This document shows, piece by piece, positions 1-13,050 of a DNA stretch of 64,000 nt. The notes below the pieces were generated by a model, which had not been told where the DNA came from, did no database searches, and saw only the letters and a list, made by a program, of their open reading frames with translations. The position numbers were made by a program, and so were the translations under genes. Position 1 is the stretch's first letter, and every line of letters begins with the position of its first letter. This DNA comes from Brasenia schreberi (taxonomy: Eukaryota; Streptophyta; Magnoliopsida; Nymphaeales; Cabombaceae), in assembly GCA_036023115.1 (NCBI GenBank), contig JAYKKT010000086.1, positions 14,833,501 to 14,897,500 of the forward strand. The letters are read 5' to 3'.

Positions 1-357
1 ATATTTTGAAGAGGTGTGTTGGGGTACAAGCATAGGCCTATAATCATTTTTTTAATATATATTTTAGCTATCTCTTGCTGATACTTTTGAAGGAGAGAAC
101 ATTATGAAAGGGTATGTACGTGGTTGTGCATTTTCTTCTTTTTTCCTACCTTAGTCATTTCTACTCAAACATGGTCCAGTTGGCGAATTGAGCAGCTGAA
201 ATGGAGCATATCCTAAATGCTCCTAATCCTCTAGTTACCAAGCGAGAGGGGCAAAAAGAAGTTTCAGTCGTAGGTTATTATCTCATGTATCGAGAGATAA
301 TGTGAGAACAATCCCGACTTGGCCAAAATTATGGCAGTTGAGTTGACACAAAGGCTC

Positions 358-360
<3 letters not shown>

Positions 361-436
<76 letters not shown>
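361..436. repeat. (TA)n microsatellite
   Basis: Uninterrupted TA dinucleotide run of about 75 bases, just upstream of the decayed gypsy coding region. Its length is likely polymorphic and may be mis-assembled. Confidence 0.95.
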
Positions 437-440
<4 letters not shown>

Positions 441-449
441 GCAGGAAGG

Positions 450-3330
450 TCTAATCAAAATTCTACAGACAAGTTTCACCGCTATCGAATATGAATAGGA
501 AAATGAGGACGATGATTTCTTAGTGGATGACTCAGATTGGGCGACCCTAGTTGCTGAATTTACTTGTCAATAGTTATTGCTAAACCACAAGAAGTTGCTA
601 TAAGACATATGTGACCATTATATATCAAAGCCACCGTGATAGACTATCCTATGAGGGGTGTTTGTTGATGGAGGCATCATATTTAATCTGCCCCTCAACA
701 CCCTGCATCAAGTCACGAGGATGATTATCGATTTGACTCCCACTAATATGAAGATGTTAGATTTCTAAGAGGAACCATCTATCATGATGAGGGTGATAGC
801 GGTAGAGTTTACGATTGGTTAAAGGACTTCTAACACCTCATTTTCAAAGGTAGATGCCAATTTTGGTTATTCATTACTTCTCAATAGGATTGATTCACAC
901 AAACTATTGTGAACTTTTGACATTGCACCAGACGCTCATGTTTTGAATGGATGACATAGTTGAGGTGGTAGATGCCAATGTGTAGGCTGCCAAGGTGTTG
1001 TTTTACTCATCTTGGGTTTGTCGAATTAAGATACCCGAGAACAAGGAGGTATGCGGTCGTGTCAATTTACCACTAAGGCTTCATATATGATCAAGCCGAT
1101 CTACAACCTATTTTGAAGGTTACCAATAGATGATCACTTTAGAGTGATTATTGAGTGACTTGAGCTCTCTCGTAGTGAGAAAAGGATCAAAGCGAATAAC
1201 TTAGGGGTACTCGGGGGGGGGGGCGGGGGGGGAAATGTGTCAATTTCCACTGAATCAATAACACCATCAAATGGAGGGGGAGGGGGCAGAGTAGGACTGT
1301 TCTAATCAAAGAGAAAACCCAAGTTTTGCTTGTTGATCTGTTGACAGAGGTGAGTTTCAAAATAGACAAAGCGGTGAGGTTGGTGAAAGTAAATCCTATT
1401 TTACCAAAATAAGGTTAGCTATATCTATTTGAGATGCTACGGACTACTTTGCCTTGAAATATAATGAAATGCTTAGTTTATCTTGGGACTTGATTGAATT
1501 CAGTATTCTCCTAAAAAACGAGAAATGGCCCCATAGACAACCAACATGATTACATGCCATTAAACAAGGGTATTAGGGATTTATGAGTAGATAGTGATAC
1601 CATTTGACCATAAACATGCTAGAGGAACATATCAACAATGATGAATTGTATTTTTTATGACCTAATTAGAAAAAGAATGAAATTATATATTGATGATGTG
1701 GTAGTAAAATCAGGTAAACTTGATCAATACTTGCTCAACCTCAAGCAAGATTTCCAATGCAAACGAAAATCTAATTTGAAGAGAGACTCCAATAAGTGTT
1801 CTTTTATTGTGGCTAAAAGACATTTTCTAGATTTTCAGGTACACAACATGAGAATCAAAGTCGATGCGAAAAAGGTCAAATCCATCATCAAGGCAAAACC
1901 ACCCAGAAGCAAGAAGGAACTAACAAGTCTTATTGGGCAGGTCAGTTACTTGCGGCATTTCATCGCTAATGATGTAGGAAAATGACACCTCTAATGATTT
2001 TTCTCAAGTTGAAGGATGCCGAAGAATTCATGTGATTCTTGCAGTGAAGATTTGTTTGCGGATTTGATAGAGTGGTCAAAGGGGAGGTTGTTGTAGATTT
2101 GTTTGTGCACCATCCTTGCATTGAGGTTGCTGATCTGCTAGAAGTAACACAGGAAATGATTGACAAAGAACCATGGAGGAGGATGTTTGATGGGTCTAAA
2201 TATAATAAAGGCGTTGGAGTTGGTGCATGAATCATATTCCCTACCGAAAAAGTCAGAATGCTTACCCTGTCTTCATAACCGACTATAACCAACAATGAGA
2301 CTGAATATCATGGCCTCATCCATGGATTGAGCTTAGAATCAACTGCAAGTGCAAAAAGACTTGAAATATTTGGTAATCCACGTCATTTTGAGCCAACTCA
2401 TTAGTGATTGCCAATGCAATAGTCTCAATTTATTATCTTTACATCAATGAGCAGAGGAGTTGATTGAAATAGTTGTTCAATTAAGTAAAGCAATTGGACA
2501 TTACGAAGGATGATAATGATGTTGCAAACAAGTTGGCTCAATCTATTTTGGGCTATAAATCGATGGATGTGGCTCAATAGTCAGTGGCGATGATAGTAGA
2601 ATAGGAGCATGGTGCAATACTTCCCAATGATTAGAGGGTCAAACTAATGTGATATCTAAACCAGCCATCTCAAGGTTTTGATATTAAAGTTCAGCGAAAG
2701 GTCTTAGAATTATATGTTGTTAGACAATGACCTTTATAAACAGTGTCACTAGACAGATTGTTGAAATGCTTGAGTATGATAGAGGCCCAAACAAATAGCC
2801 GAGGTTCATAAAGGTATATGCACGGCTCGTTGGTCCATACCTAAGGTGAAGTGGTTGATATTAACATGAATATTATTCGCCTACCATTTTCCATGATTGT
2901 ATCAATTATGCAAAGAGGTGCCAAATGTATCAACATAATGTACCTTTACATAAGGTCATAGATTCGAAACTGCACCCAATAATCAAGTGAATGGGCTATG
3001 GATTTAATCAGGAAGATTCACTCCATATCCTCTAAGGGTCATGCGTTCATAATAGTGGTCATTGACTATTCACTATATGGGTTGAAGCTCTACCTATAAA
3101 GGCAGGTTTTTACTAGTGGCTAAACAAAATGACCTACAACCTCATGATTACCTACAATCCATGATGATGGAAGTCAACTCAACTAACAAAGATTGGTTGA
3201 TTTTCCTAGACAACCTACTATACTAGCCAACAAGCATAGGGTTCCTCGACAATAAGCATGTTCTACCTAGATAATTTTGGGAAGGGGACCTTGTGCAGAA
3301 AGTGATCTTGTCAATAGTTCTCAACTGTCT
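450..3330 (+). mobile_element. Decayed Ty3/gypsy retrotransposon (Tat-like), internal region
   Basis: Conceptual translation, interrupted by many stops and frameshifts, gives the gypsy pol order on the plus strand. Around 655-960 is a retropepsin-like protease stretch (GVFVDGG, then a T-P-T-N-M-K segment and a VVDANV end). Reverse transcriptase follows at 1638-1985 with YIDDVVVKS. RNase H lies at about 2165-2360 (MFDGS, then TNNETEYHGLIHG). Integrase-like scraps lie at 2940-3300 (an I-D-Y-S segment near 3060 and FWEGDLV near 3275). The spacing between RT and RNase H is shorter than usual, so internal deletions are likely. No LTR pair was found. It is a fossil without coding capacity. Confidence 0.8.
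1638..1985 (+). pseudogene. Gypsy reverse transcriptase fragment
   Basis: An open stretch of 115 codons covering the palm and thumb part of a Ty3/gypsy reverse transcriptase. The catalytic motif YIDDVVV is at residues 17-23. It is followed by the usual block with a Cys in KCSF, a phenylalanine-leucine-aspartate segment, and the conserved ELTSLIGQVSYLRHFI segment at residues 94-109. The fingers domain is missing or unreadable and the frame ends at a stop before RNase H. It is a remnant inside the decayed element and is not expected to give functional protein. Confidence 0.85.
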
Positions 3331-6300
3331 CTCAATTGAGATGAGCCTTATAAGGTTGATAAAGCCCCTGACCAAATGAGTTCATCATTGATAATCATTT
3401 GACACTCCTTGTACTCTTTCTCAAGTATCTCACAATTTAAAGACACTATCAAGAGGTTTTCTAGTATCGACCACTTAAGATAGAACACCGAATATGCCTT
3501 CTCGAGGTCTTCGAGCTTTACTCTCTCTTGTACATAGTATGGGCTGCTACCAATTCCTAATAGAGAGATGCTTAGCATTCACTTAGAGCTAATAGATGGG
3601 CCATTACCTTGATAATCTCTTGTGAGACAAGGACTCTCATGTAGATGACATCAAGGAGAAAAAGAAGTTAACCTTTCAGGTTATAAGGAGGATACATCAA
3701 CAGCCTTTGGCAAAATTTGTTTTGCAACTCATACTTTTAAGAAACCCAATTGATTTGGGTTTACTATAAATTTTATTAAGTCGACTTAGAATCTCTTTAT
3801 GAAATTGATCATTTTTCTCATAAATGACTCTTTTATCTTTTACTCCATCACACATTCAGTTCATGATATATCTCACAACAAGACCATTTTACGTTTTTCA
3901 TGCTATAATATGACCTCATGATATTCTCTCTCAAAAAACATGTTTTCACACCATATTTCATAAATGATTTCAAGTTGTTCTAAATTGAATGTTGATCTAA
4001 CTCTTTTCAATAAATCAAATTTTGGTGTTCACTTTTTTCAAATCAATCAAGTTTTATCTTGATTTATGTCAAAGAGGAACATCTATAAAACAATTAAAAA
4101 AATTCATTTGAAACGATGTGAAGTGGATCTTGAGCCATTTAATAACTAAAAATTGAAAGATTAGACTCATTAAGAATCAAGGAGCAAAGATACAACGAGA
4201 TTATCTTAATTCCAAAGCAGCAAATACAAGCCAACAAAGACACATCAATTGAGGCCAAAAATTTGTTTAGAAATACATGAACTAAATGACTTCAGTATAA
4301 ACAAAAATCTCTTAAGAGATACATGAGCTAAAGGACTTCACATCAAAGCATGAGCCAACAAAAGCTCCAAGTGAAAGAAACAAACACAACATAAAAAGTG
4401 ATATAAAAGAAAAGAAGGAAAAGGTTGTTCCACCAACTACATCAGCTCACAGACAAGCAGCCACTCTTCAACCCACACACAACCGCCCTATCCTCTCCAA
4501 CAAACAACAACTAGATGCAGGTGCAAGGAAAAAGGAAGAAAAGGGGGCATTGTTTACTGTGAACCATAGATGCATTATCAGGAAAACAATATGAAGACTC
4601 AAGCAGATCTTCTACTCATCAAAAGTCAGCAAAATGCAACTGAGATGACACTTCGAATGTGAATGCATTAAAGAAAAAAAAAAGCTGAGAGCTGCTATAA
4701 AAGGACATGGCAAGGCCTGCCATCCGCATCGGTTGATCCCCAATGTCACTGAGAATTCATCCCTCTGCTCAATCGCTCATTCTGTAATGGTATTGATTTG
4801 AAGGATCCCTTCAGAAAATCCGGCATCTCCAGCTGATATAATTCTTGGATCCATCTATTTTACATATGCAAACCCAAAAAAAAGGAGAGGATCGGGGAAC
4901 CGATCTCTCTCTCTCTCGTTGGTAATCATCGAACCGCCTCAATCACCCTTCCATCGACCGCCCGACCGGCAACCACCAGCATCCCGCCATAGCCTATCCG
5001 CCACCTTGGCCATTGGAAGCCCTCGTTCCGTTGCTGAATATCATCCCTACCCCATTCATCACACAACAACGTCGCACTCCATCAATGACGTGCCTTCGCT
5101 TGCCCCAGCCCACAGCCATCGACCACCGGCCAGACGCCTTCCCGAATCGCTTCCATTACCACCGAATTTCCCCGACCTCTCCACCTTCCATTCCTTCCCC
5201 GCCACTAACAGCCAATAAATGAGAAAAAAGACAGAAACGAGGGGATCCACATCTGCCGCCGCCTAGCGTTTCAGCCACAGCCAACGACGCCTCAAAGCCC
5301 CCCTTTGCCGCCTCAACCGACATCACCCTAGCTGCTTTGTTTCCGAGTTTTCCCCCTTTGTGGAAACCCTCACTCACTCTCACCGCATTTAACTTGAAAC
5401 CGGATCGGGTCCTATTGGGTGGGACCCGTTCACTCCGACTGCTAAAAACCTAACCCGGATAACCTTGCTTTTCCCATGTCAGACCACAAAACAGATCCCT
5501 TCTGATCCGTCCCCTTAGCCAAAAACACCCATTCGAACCTGGTTTAAATCCATTTTGATTTACTATTACCTGTATCCTGAACCCTGTCCAAAATAGGTTG
5601 GATCCAACCCAATTCTACAAGACCCAACTCCAGTCGAAACTAAACCCGATCTAAAACCTTGTCCATTTAGGTAAACCAATTCAATTCCAAATTGGATGTG
5701 ATTCAATAACACGATTTAAAAAATCTGATTTTTAATTGGATCCAACTGAGTTTAGTCAAACCCAAAAAATCTTGTTTAGTCAAATCAAATCCTAAATTAA
5801 GATATCAAAACCCATTTTTCAATCTAAACAAACTTCATTTCACCCAAACCCAATCCAAAGCTTGTTCCTCTCGGTCACACCCGCCAAGAATTCAAACGGT
5901 CAATCTTATGACAAGTCACATGTTTTAAGACTCACCAAGCTTATAACTTAAGAAGTTTAGATTCAATCAAGCAAGCAATTTGGTTGTATGGGAGATCAAG
6001 CGGAGAGACCTTTAGCAAAAAGAACCTATACAAAACCCACATCGCACAAGGAGTAAGGAGTATTAAGAGGTATTCTCTTTTCGAGTTTTATTTTTTAATT
6101 CTATCTATTCCTTTCTTTTAAAGGATCGTATTGTGAGTGGAGGTTTTTCGAGACCAAAAATATGCGTAGTAGAGTAAAAAAGAATAAAGCATAATTGAAA
6201 TTAGCATAGAAGTATTCAAGTATATATATGTGGTTTTTGAAAAAGTATACATTGATGGAATATGTTTGCCTTTTTTATGCTTATCATAGAAGTAATACAA

Positions 6301-6908
6301 TATATAAACAACATTCACTCTAAGGCTACATGAAGAATATAAGAATGGATTGAAATTAACAAAAACATTGAGGTAAACATATTCAACATGAATTCTAACC
6401 AAACAAAGCTATAAAACCAAGAAAGAAACATTAGGCAATTTAGCATATGCACATGACAAAATTCAGCAGGGAGGAAAAAAGCTAATTACATCAATGAGAA
6501 AAATGAAAATAGCAAATACACAAAATAATATGAACATAAAACGATTCAAATATAGCATAGGCATAAAATAAAATCATTCAAAAAATGGTTGTCTAGAGGA
6601 TACACTCATTAAATTGAAATAAATGGGTATTCCTAGTGATCCTAAGTTAAATCAGAGCAACTCTATCATTATGGGTGGAGATAACGGCGGGAGCAACCAT
6701 GGGGGAGAGGATCTACCCAAGAAAGAGAAAAACAGAGAGAGAATGAGAGAGAGATCAGATGATAAACACAAGAAAGAGAAAGAAAAGGAGGAAATTATTC
6801 TGGCACGGGTGAAACATATTATGGTTGTTGTACTTAGTTATTTTGACCCGTTAAACAAGACCCAAACAGTTAAAGTTAGTAAGCAACTATTTTCAACTAT
6901 TAAATAGT
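3331..6908. other. Unassigned sequence, possible LTR and GC-rich tract
   Basis: No gene is supported here. A TATAAAAGG-type box at about 4695-4704 is followed by pyrimidine-rich sequence and an ACA end near 4862, which would fit an LTR, but no partner copy was found. From 4919 to 5400 the sequence is GC-rich and proline-coding in several overlapping frames on both strands, which is composition rather than a gene. A 94-codon lysine- and glutamate-rich frame at 6623-6907 is low-complexity. The rest shows no recognisable similarity. Confidence 0.4.
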
Positions 6909-6976
6909 TAGAGATGTCAATACGAGCCAGGATGGGCCACATTTTGGATGGGCCTGTAAAATATTGGCCTTGCCGA

Positions 6977-7001
6977 CCCCCCCCCCCCCCCCCCCCCACC
7001 C

Positions 7002-7041
<40 letters not shown>
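6977..7041. repeat. Compound microsatellite C(n)-(CA)n-(TA)n
   Basis: A poly-C run, then a CA dinucleotide run, then a short TA run, inside the hAT-like MITE. Homopolymer length here is unreliable. Confidence 0.95.
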
Positions 7042-7046
<5 letters not shown>

Positions 7047-7193
7047 GTATAGATGTATAGTTTTTAATTACATGTATATATATGTAGTATATATGACACA
7101 TATACATATAGGTATATGTATATATATGTACTATATATACTACATATATATATATAGTTTTTTAAATTACATGTACATATATGTATAGTTTTT

Positions 7194-7194
<1 letters not shown>

Positions 7195-7260
<66 letters not shown>
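7195..7260. repeat. (TA)n microsatellite
   Basis: A TA dinucleotide run of about 64 bases in the right half of the MITE. Frames read through it are repetitive YI polymers and are not genes. Confidence 0.95.
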
Positions 7261-7263
<3 letters not shown>

Positions 7264-7609
7264 TACATGCATATATATACATATATATATAGTTTTTTAT
7301 TATATGTGTATGTGTATATGACTTGTTGAAGCATAAATGTTATGGTTGGATTTGGATTTCAAGTAGATTTGGATCGACTTTTATGGATCTTATCTAATAT
7401 CCAATGGGCTTATGGCCCTGTGGGCTAGCCCAACCTTACCCGTGTCGATCCTAGGGCCATATGGGCCAGATTTAATTTTCCCGTTTGACATCTCTACAAA
7501 TAGTTCTATTCCAACTTTCATAAATAAATCCGGTTGTTGGCAATAGTCGAAATAGTTTTTGCCAACCACCCAAATCGGCCCGCTTTCTTGTAGTTTTATC
7601 TCTCTTGAG

Positions 7610-8000
7610 ATACATGTGTTATTTTTGTACCCATATAAAAGAACAAGAGAGATATTTAAAAATTATGAAAATTATAAAGATATTAAATTAATGAGACATA
7701 CTATGAAATTATGGAAAAAAGTTACTAAAAGTAGGTTGAGACAAGTATAGAGTACGATACAAAACCAATATAGATTCATGCTAAAGAGATCTACTATTGA
7801 GGCTATTCAAATATTGAGATGTCTTATGAAATACTCTAGAGCATAAAAGAAAGAACCTTCACATGGTATTTGTTGATCTAGAAAAAGCTTACTATATGGT
7901 ATAAGATATTCTTTGAAAAACCTTAGAAAAGGAAACTATCCCATTAACATATATCAATCTTATAAGAGACTTTTATAATGATGCACAAACATATACGAGG
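7610..8000 (+). mobile_element. RTE-clade LINE fragment, left part of copy A
   Basis: Decayed reverse-transcriptase coding sequence of the same RTE family seen complete at 52351-55568. Recognisable words include YKRTREI then NYKDIKLMRHTMKLW, followed by an R-L-R-Q-V stretch and a STIEAI segment. It is 5'-truncated and is cut off at about 8000 by a foreign insertion. The matching continuation resumes at 18316. Confidence 0.85.
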
Positions 8001-8049
8001 GCCTAGAAAACTCCGACCCTCGTTCTGAAGGGGGAAAATGACTGAATAA
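8001..8049. other. Left part of an unidentified insertion in RTE copy A
   Basis: This sequence replaces the expected LINE continuation. Together with 17993-18315 it forms about 370 bp of unrelated DNA interrupting the LINE. It carries the Tat retrotransposon within it. No TIR, LTR or coding sequence was recognised in it. Confidence 0.5.
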
Positions 8050-8054
8050 GATAT
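8050..8054. repeat. Target-site duplication GATAT, left
   Basis: Five bases directly before the left LTR, identical to 17988-17992 directly after the right LTR. This is the hallmark of a single retrotransposon insertion. Confidence 0.9.
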
Positions 8055-9534
8055 TGTAGACACAAAATTTTTCACTCTAAGCCTATGTAGAGACTTAAAA
8101 CGATAATTTCTTATCTATACGATGCGCGAGCGTGCCAGCTAGTTTGCAAAAATTAGCAAAGTTTTAATGAAATCCAACTTTTTGGTGATTGTGGCTAAGC
8201 ATACTCTTTTCGCTTTAGGCCTTCTTGAATCGAAGCACAAGGATCAGCCTAAGCACTTAGAAATTTCAAAACTACAGGTGAAAGACTCCAATTCATGTGA
8301 AGAATTGGTGTTTTTCAAAGAAGGATTGAGTGCACTTAGATTTAAAACTTTTGAAATGAACAAGTCTTGAAAAACATAATTTTCTGTTTTCAGGCTTTGT
8401 TTCCCGAATCAATCTCAATGTTTTACAGAACTCCAAAAATCACCAAATTTTTATAGGACTTAGCTTGTGATATGAAGGATCTCTAGCACTTTACAGATCT
8501 CAATTTCGAGTTGTATTGAAGCAGAATTAAATCAATGAAGTACCTCTGCTTAGATACTCGAAACTGTCCTATCACAGAAATACAAGGGCTCAAAGATAAG
8601 CCTCTATCTCGGTGATATGAGTTCCAAATTTAGTGAATTTAATCTTTCCAAAAATATATGAATGCATCTTTCCAATGAATCAAAATTCATCAGATTTGGA
8701 TGCAAATAGACAGAGTTATGAAATGAAAACCCAAGATCTATTACAGGAAAACAGAATGTTCTTACAGGGGACAGGTATTAACCTAATTTTGCACAATTTT
8801 ACTTACATAGTTGCACGACTCTAAAATTCTTGAAAATTTTATTAAGAGTGGGCTTATGTGTGTAGAATGTGTGGACAAAATTTTGGATTAATTGAAGCAG
8901 GGATTCGGGAATTAAAAATATAGAAAACAATATATGCAGAAATATGAAAGTTCAGTTTCAGATTTTTAAGAACATACATGATGCAAACTCACTCGAAATG
9001 AAATTGTAACAACACAACTTCACTAATTAAAGTGCTGAATATAAAGGAATGAAAATATCTATATAAGCTTAAGCATAGAGGGGGTAGAGAGTATATAGAA
9101 TATATTGGGGTAGAATCGCATAATTAAACACATAGAGTGCGTGTGTGTGAGTGAAAATTCAGCAAGATAATGGAAATTTATCAAATCTAATCACTATTAC
9201 AACATGAGGAGAGACAATACTCCATTAATACAACCCTATTTTAATTGAATCAATGTAAAAGAATGATTAAGAACAAAGGATGAAATACTTATAGAATTTG
9301 TATCCAATCAGCCGGAATTCCAACAGTGGAATCCGACCTCCTCTTTTCTTGCAAATCTCTCAAACTCTATGACACTCAATAGCTAAGACTACCCCACTCT
9401 CTTTCCCTCTTTCCTAAGCCTCTTACAGCCCACGTCCCACCTTGTGCAACACCTCCTTTCTCAGCCCAAGATCAGCCCTTGCTCCCCTAGCTAGCCCCCA
9501 ATTGATAAAAGATAGAAAGTATTCCAAGATATGG

Positions 9535-9568
<34 letters not shown>

Positions 9569-10445
9569 CTTGGCCTTATTTATAGGCCAAGGGGCTCGTT
9601 CTAGTCCCTTCTTTGGGGCGGTTGGATCAGCTTCATGTCTTGCTTGAAACTCATTTGAGTGGTCCCCTCCATGATGGAATGGATGAGCCCCATGTGGGCT
9701 GGTTCTACTTGGATCGACCTTGGACTTGGTCCAATCGGGTGCCTCCTTTGGCTTGGCCGGCCCATGATGGTGTGAGATTGGCTTGTCTTGGCTCGATCAC
9801 ATGATGACCTCTTGGTGATGCTTTGATTGCAAACCATGTCATTTGATAAAATATGATCTTCCCCGGCCATGTATCTGATTTGGATTGCCTTCATCCATCA
9901 TGATCTCGGCTCACTTTGGGTGCACCCCTCTTGACCAGCCAAGCATGACATGGGCTTGATATTTTGGCTTAATCATACGAACTGGTCGTGGCCTTACAAA
10001 TTCAATTTCATAAACTAAATTTCCTCCATGATAATTGATCCAATCTTGTCCATGCATTTGAAATTGAATTGTCTCGATCCATCTGATGAAGTTTGATTTG
10101 ATCCACATTTTTGACCCAATCCACCTATAGTCTTTATCTGTTTCTGATAGACTTCAATCTTCATATCTTACTTGATTTATCTGGATAGGCTCTTGACTTG
10201 ATCCTTTCTTCACTTTTTGGAATTGGTTTTGATCCAGATTTATATTAAGTCTCACCTGTTCGTCTAATTTGTTTTGGAATCCATAGGCTTTTTAACTTGA
10301 ATTTAAAACCTTTATTTTGAAACATTCCCAAAAAGACTTGAACTTTAAAAAGTTGGGGTTTTCGAATTTAAAGGTTCATAAAGGCTTTAAATTAACTTTC
10401 GAAATTTAGGAGTTTTGAAAACATTTTAAATTTTGGGTGTTCACA
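8055..10445 (-). repeat. Left LTR (3' LTR of the minus-strand Tat element)
   Basis: 2391 bp, plus-strand ends TGTAGAC and TTCACA. It is collinear with the right LTR apart from substitutions and a 31-base C run at 9537-9567, which is only 10 bases in the other copy. Short frames inside it have counterparts in both LTRs and are not genes. Confidence 0.93.
9537..9567. repeat. Poly-C tract
   Basis: 31 consecutive C bases inside the left LTR. The equivalent site in the right LTR (about 17102) has 10, so the tract has expanded or is a sequencing artefact. Confidence 0.9.
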
Positions 10446-10461
10446 GATGCCCTTCTTTGGC
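10446..10461 (-). other. Polypurine tract of the Tat element
   Basis: Read on the minus strand this is CCAAAGAAGGGCATC, purine-rich and directly abutting the start of the 3' LTR. It is the expected primer site for plus-strand DNA synthesis. Confidence 0.6.
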
Positions 10462-12477
10462 ATTAATCCAAATTTATTTGGATAATGGCAAAGAAGAATA
10501 CACCATTTATGAATTTACTTCCCAAATTTTCTTTAGAATATAAATCATCTTTCATTTCATAAACTCATTTTCCTTGAATTATAGAAGAGGGATTACAGCT
10601 AAAAGGGACTTGACCTACATGGGGTATATGTCCTGATCATGATCATCCATAAATGACTTTTGAATATATGTATGCATGGCGTGAGTGATGTAAAGTGAGG
10701 TTTTGGAGACTCAATTGAAAGGTGAATGAGCTTGGGGAGAGCCTTTGAAGGCCGACTGCCCCAAGTAGAATAATCCCATGTCATTTTGACATTTCAGTTT
10801 TTCAAAATTCGTTTTCAAAAGGAACTCCTTTTATCTTCAATTAAAAGGACTTCTAATTTTTCATATTTCCTTTCATTTGGGTTTCAATACCTACTACTTA
10901 GTAGAGGTTTTGTAAGAAATTTTGGAAAACATTTCAAAGTTCCATTTCTGACACAATAAAGTGTAATTCTCAAATAAAATAAAATCTAAATAAGTAGATT
11001 CTATTCCTACTTTAGGATTTTCATGAGTAAACCTTTTTCCATTGGGATAAGTTGTAGGGATAATGGGAAAGAGTTATCACGATCACTTCTGAAACGTCTC
11101 GTGGTTTAAGGCAAAAAGATAAAAAATTGCTCTTTTGAGCTTTGACTTTTCCTTTTTCTATCTTTTTTTCTTTTTCTCATTCAAAGAGAAGACCTCTTCT
11201 TGGAGGAGTTTTTGTATTCTCTTTTTCTTTTGAATATTGCCAATTTTTCTTTTTGGAGAGAGAAGTAAAATAGGGGGAAAACTTATCCCTTTGGTTAGTC
11301 GATTCAATCAAGATCATCCCATTTTCTAATAGCATCTACCATTTGAAAATATTTTGCTATTTTGAATAAGGCTTCATTTTGTAAGCCAAGGATTTTTGAA
11401 ATGTAACCAATTGATTTTGAAAAATCTACTTTTCATAAAGAATTGATTCCCTCATTCAAGGTCATACAATCAATCTTGATCCTTCTTTCAAGAAATTTCA
11501 AAGGAGATCCATTTTAAAATCTTTTCGAAAGAATTTAACATAGACCCCATACATAATATTGTTTTTCAAGTATTGGGCGTTTATAGGGTCTAATAAATTT
11601 CTTCCCTCAGCATCAATCAATTAACATGTATTATCGATTTTTTTTGTTGCCCTTTTTATGACATGGGGACATTCCTACTTGGGCTGCTACCTTTTTAGGC
11701 CTCTTTGGGTGAATGATGTATATGACATGTAAAAATGTATTCCATGTGATATAATAGAAATACATACTTTATGAAATGATGTGCATGACATGTGAAATGT
11801 ATTCCATATGATATGATGGAGATACATATTTTATGAAATGATGAATGTATTGAGTCTCCATGAAAGGTGTCTAGGGGATACATTCTAAATGTCCACATGG
11901 TGAAGGATCATGGGCTCACAATGGAATGCAAGGTGGACGATGGGGTATAATGACATGTCCATGCACTTGACATTAATGACATTTTCTAACATGATCATGA
12001 CAATTTTTGCTTAAGGGTGGATAAACATAACCGGCCCTAAGTATCCTCATGGCCATCATATTTACATTGACATGACCTCCACATCTTCCATCATGGAATT
12101 CATGCACTAGCCTCATCAAGGTCTACATATTTCAACAAGATGCTGGTAACATTCTTTTTTTTTTTTATAAAGAATCCCTCCACAAATCAACATATAGGGT
12201 TGAAATTTTTCGAATCAAAGCTTTGTCTTTAGGAGAAACAAATTCAGAAAATCCTCCATTTTCTAAAAAAAAAAATTTTAATGTCTTGAAACCAAGGTTT
12301 TTCAATATAATTTTGGTCATTTAAGCAAATCTCCAAATCGTGGATGAGTGCCAAGTGTGCATGATTTGAAAGAATCGACCAAGTATGGTATGGGTTTTTC
12401 ATTTTCGATTTGCCAAAATTTTGAAACTTGGTTTATAATAAGCATAGAATCTCCAAAGACTTCAATACATGATGTCC
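10462..12477. other. Tat element interior without recognisable coding sequence
   Basis: Integrase would be expected here, downstream of RNase H on the minus strand. No integrase motif could be read. Short direct repeats of a TGAAATGATG-like phrase occur at about 11740-11850. Confidence 0.5.
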
Positions 12478-13050
12478 CTAGATTTTCAAAAATTTTAGGC
12501 CTTGTATGAGTGCTTCATATTCAACCACGTTATTTGAGCATGCAAAATCTAGTCGAATAGCAATTGGGATTTCCCCTTTCTTAGGAGATATGAGGATGAT
12601 TCCTACACCTGCCCCTTGTTGATTCTTTACCCAATCAAAATATATTTTCCATACTTGATTTTCATTAAAACAATTGGTTAAAGCATGATTTTGAAATTCA
12701 TTTGCAAATATGCCTTCATCGAGTATTTCATCAAGTATGGGATATGTGTCTCCAAGAGGCAATTCAGCCACAATATGATTAGCTAGGGCTTGTTCCTTAA
12801 TGGAGTTTTGATGATGAAATCATACTCCATTAAGAGGAGCTGCCATTTATCTAGCCTACCCGTTAGGATAGGTTTTTCAAACAAGTACTTGATTGGATCA
12901 AGCTTAGACACTATCCGAGTCTCATGATTTAGGAAATAATGTCTAAACTTTTAGCAAGCCCATATCAAGGCCAAACACGTTTTCTCCATGGCTTGATATA
13001 TGCCAATAGAGTTTTCAAAATGTAATCAATGGCATACTTCCTATGGATAT
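12478..13050 (-). pseudogene. Tat-type RT C-terminus plus RNase H remnant
   Basis: On the minus strand, 13050-12780 gives the connection between RT and RNase H typical of Tat elements (EKTCLALIWAC, then LNHETRIVSKLDPIKYLFEKP, then GRLDKWQLLL). A one-base frameshift leads into an open frame at 12771-12478. That frame has IYFDWVKNQQGAGVGIILIS and NNVVEYEALIQGLKFL, the additional RNase H domain of the Tat/Ogre group. The usual glycine after the first catalytic Asp is replaced by Trp. A stop in the first part and the frameshift make it non-functional. Confidence 0.85.

Larger units (their letters stand above)
6909..7496. mobile_element. hAT-like MITE with 12-bp TIRs
   Basis: The ends are perfect 12-bp terminal inverted repeats, TAGAGATGTCAA on the left and its reverse complement on the right. 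The flanks 6901-6908 (TAAATAGT) and 7497-7504 (CAAATAGT) form an 8-bp target duplication with one mismatch, as expected for hAT transposons. There is no transposase frame, so the element is non-autonomous. The interior holds a C-run, a CA-run and two long TA-runs that have inflated its 588-bp length. Confidence 0.8.

Noticed and set aside
4919..5383. Four overlapping GC-rich frames of 63-99 codons
   Set aside because: Frames are open on both strands because of base composition; there is no start context, splice logic or motif.
7064..7282. 72-codon minus frame of YI repeats
   Set aside because: Translated TA microsatellite.
9601..10108. Frames of 63-97 codons on both strands, with counterparts at 17042-17651
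   Set aside because: They are LTR sequence present in both LTRs of the Tat element and have no protein motif.
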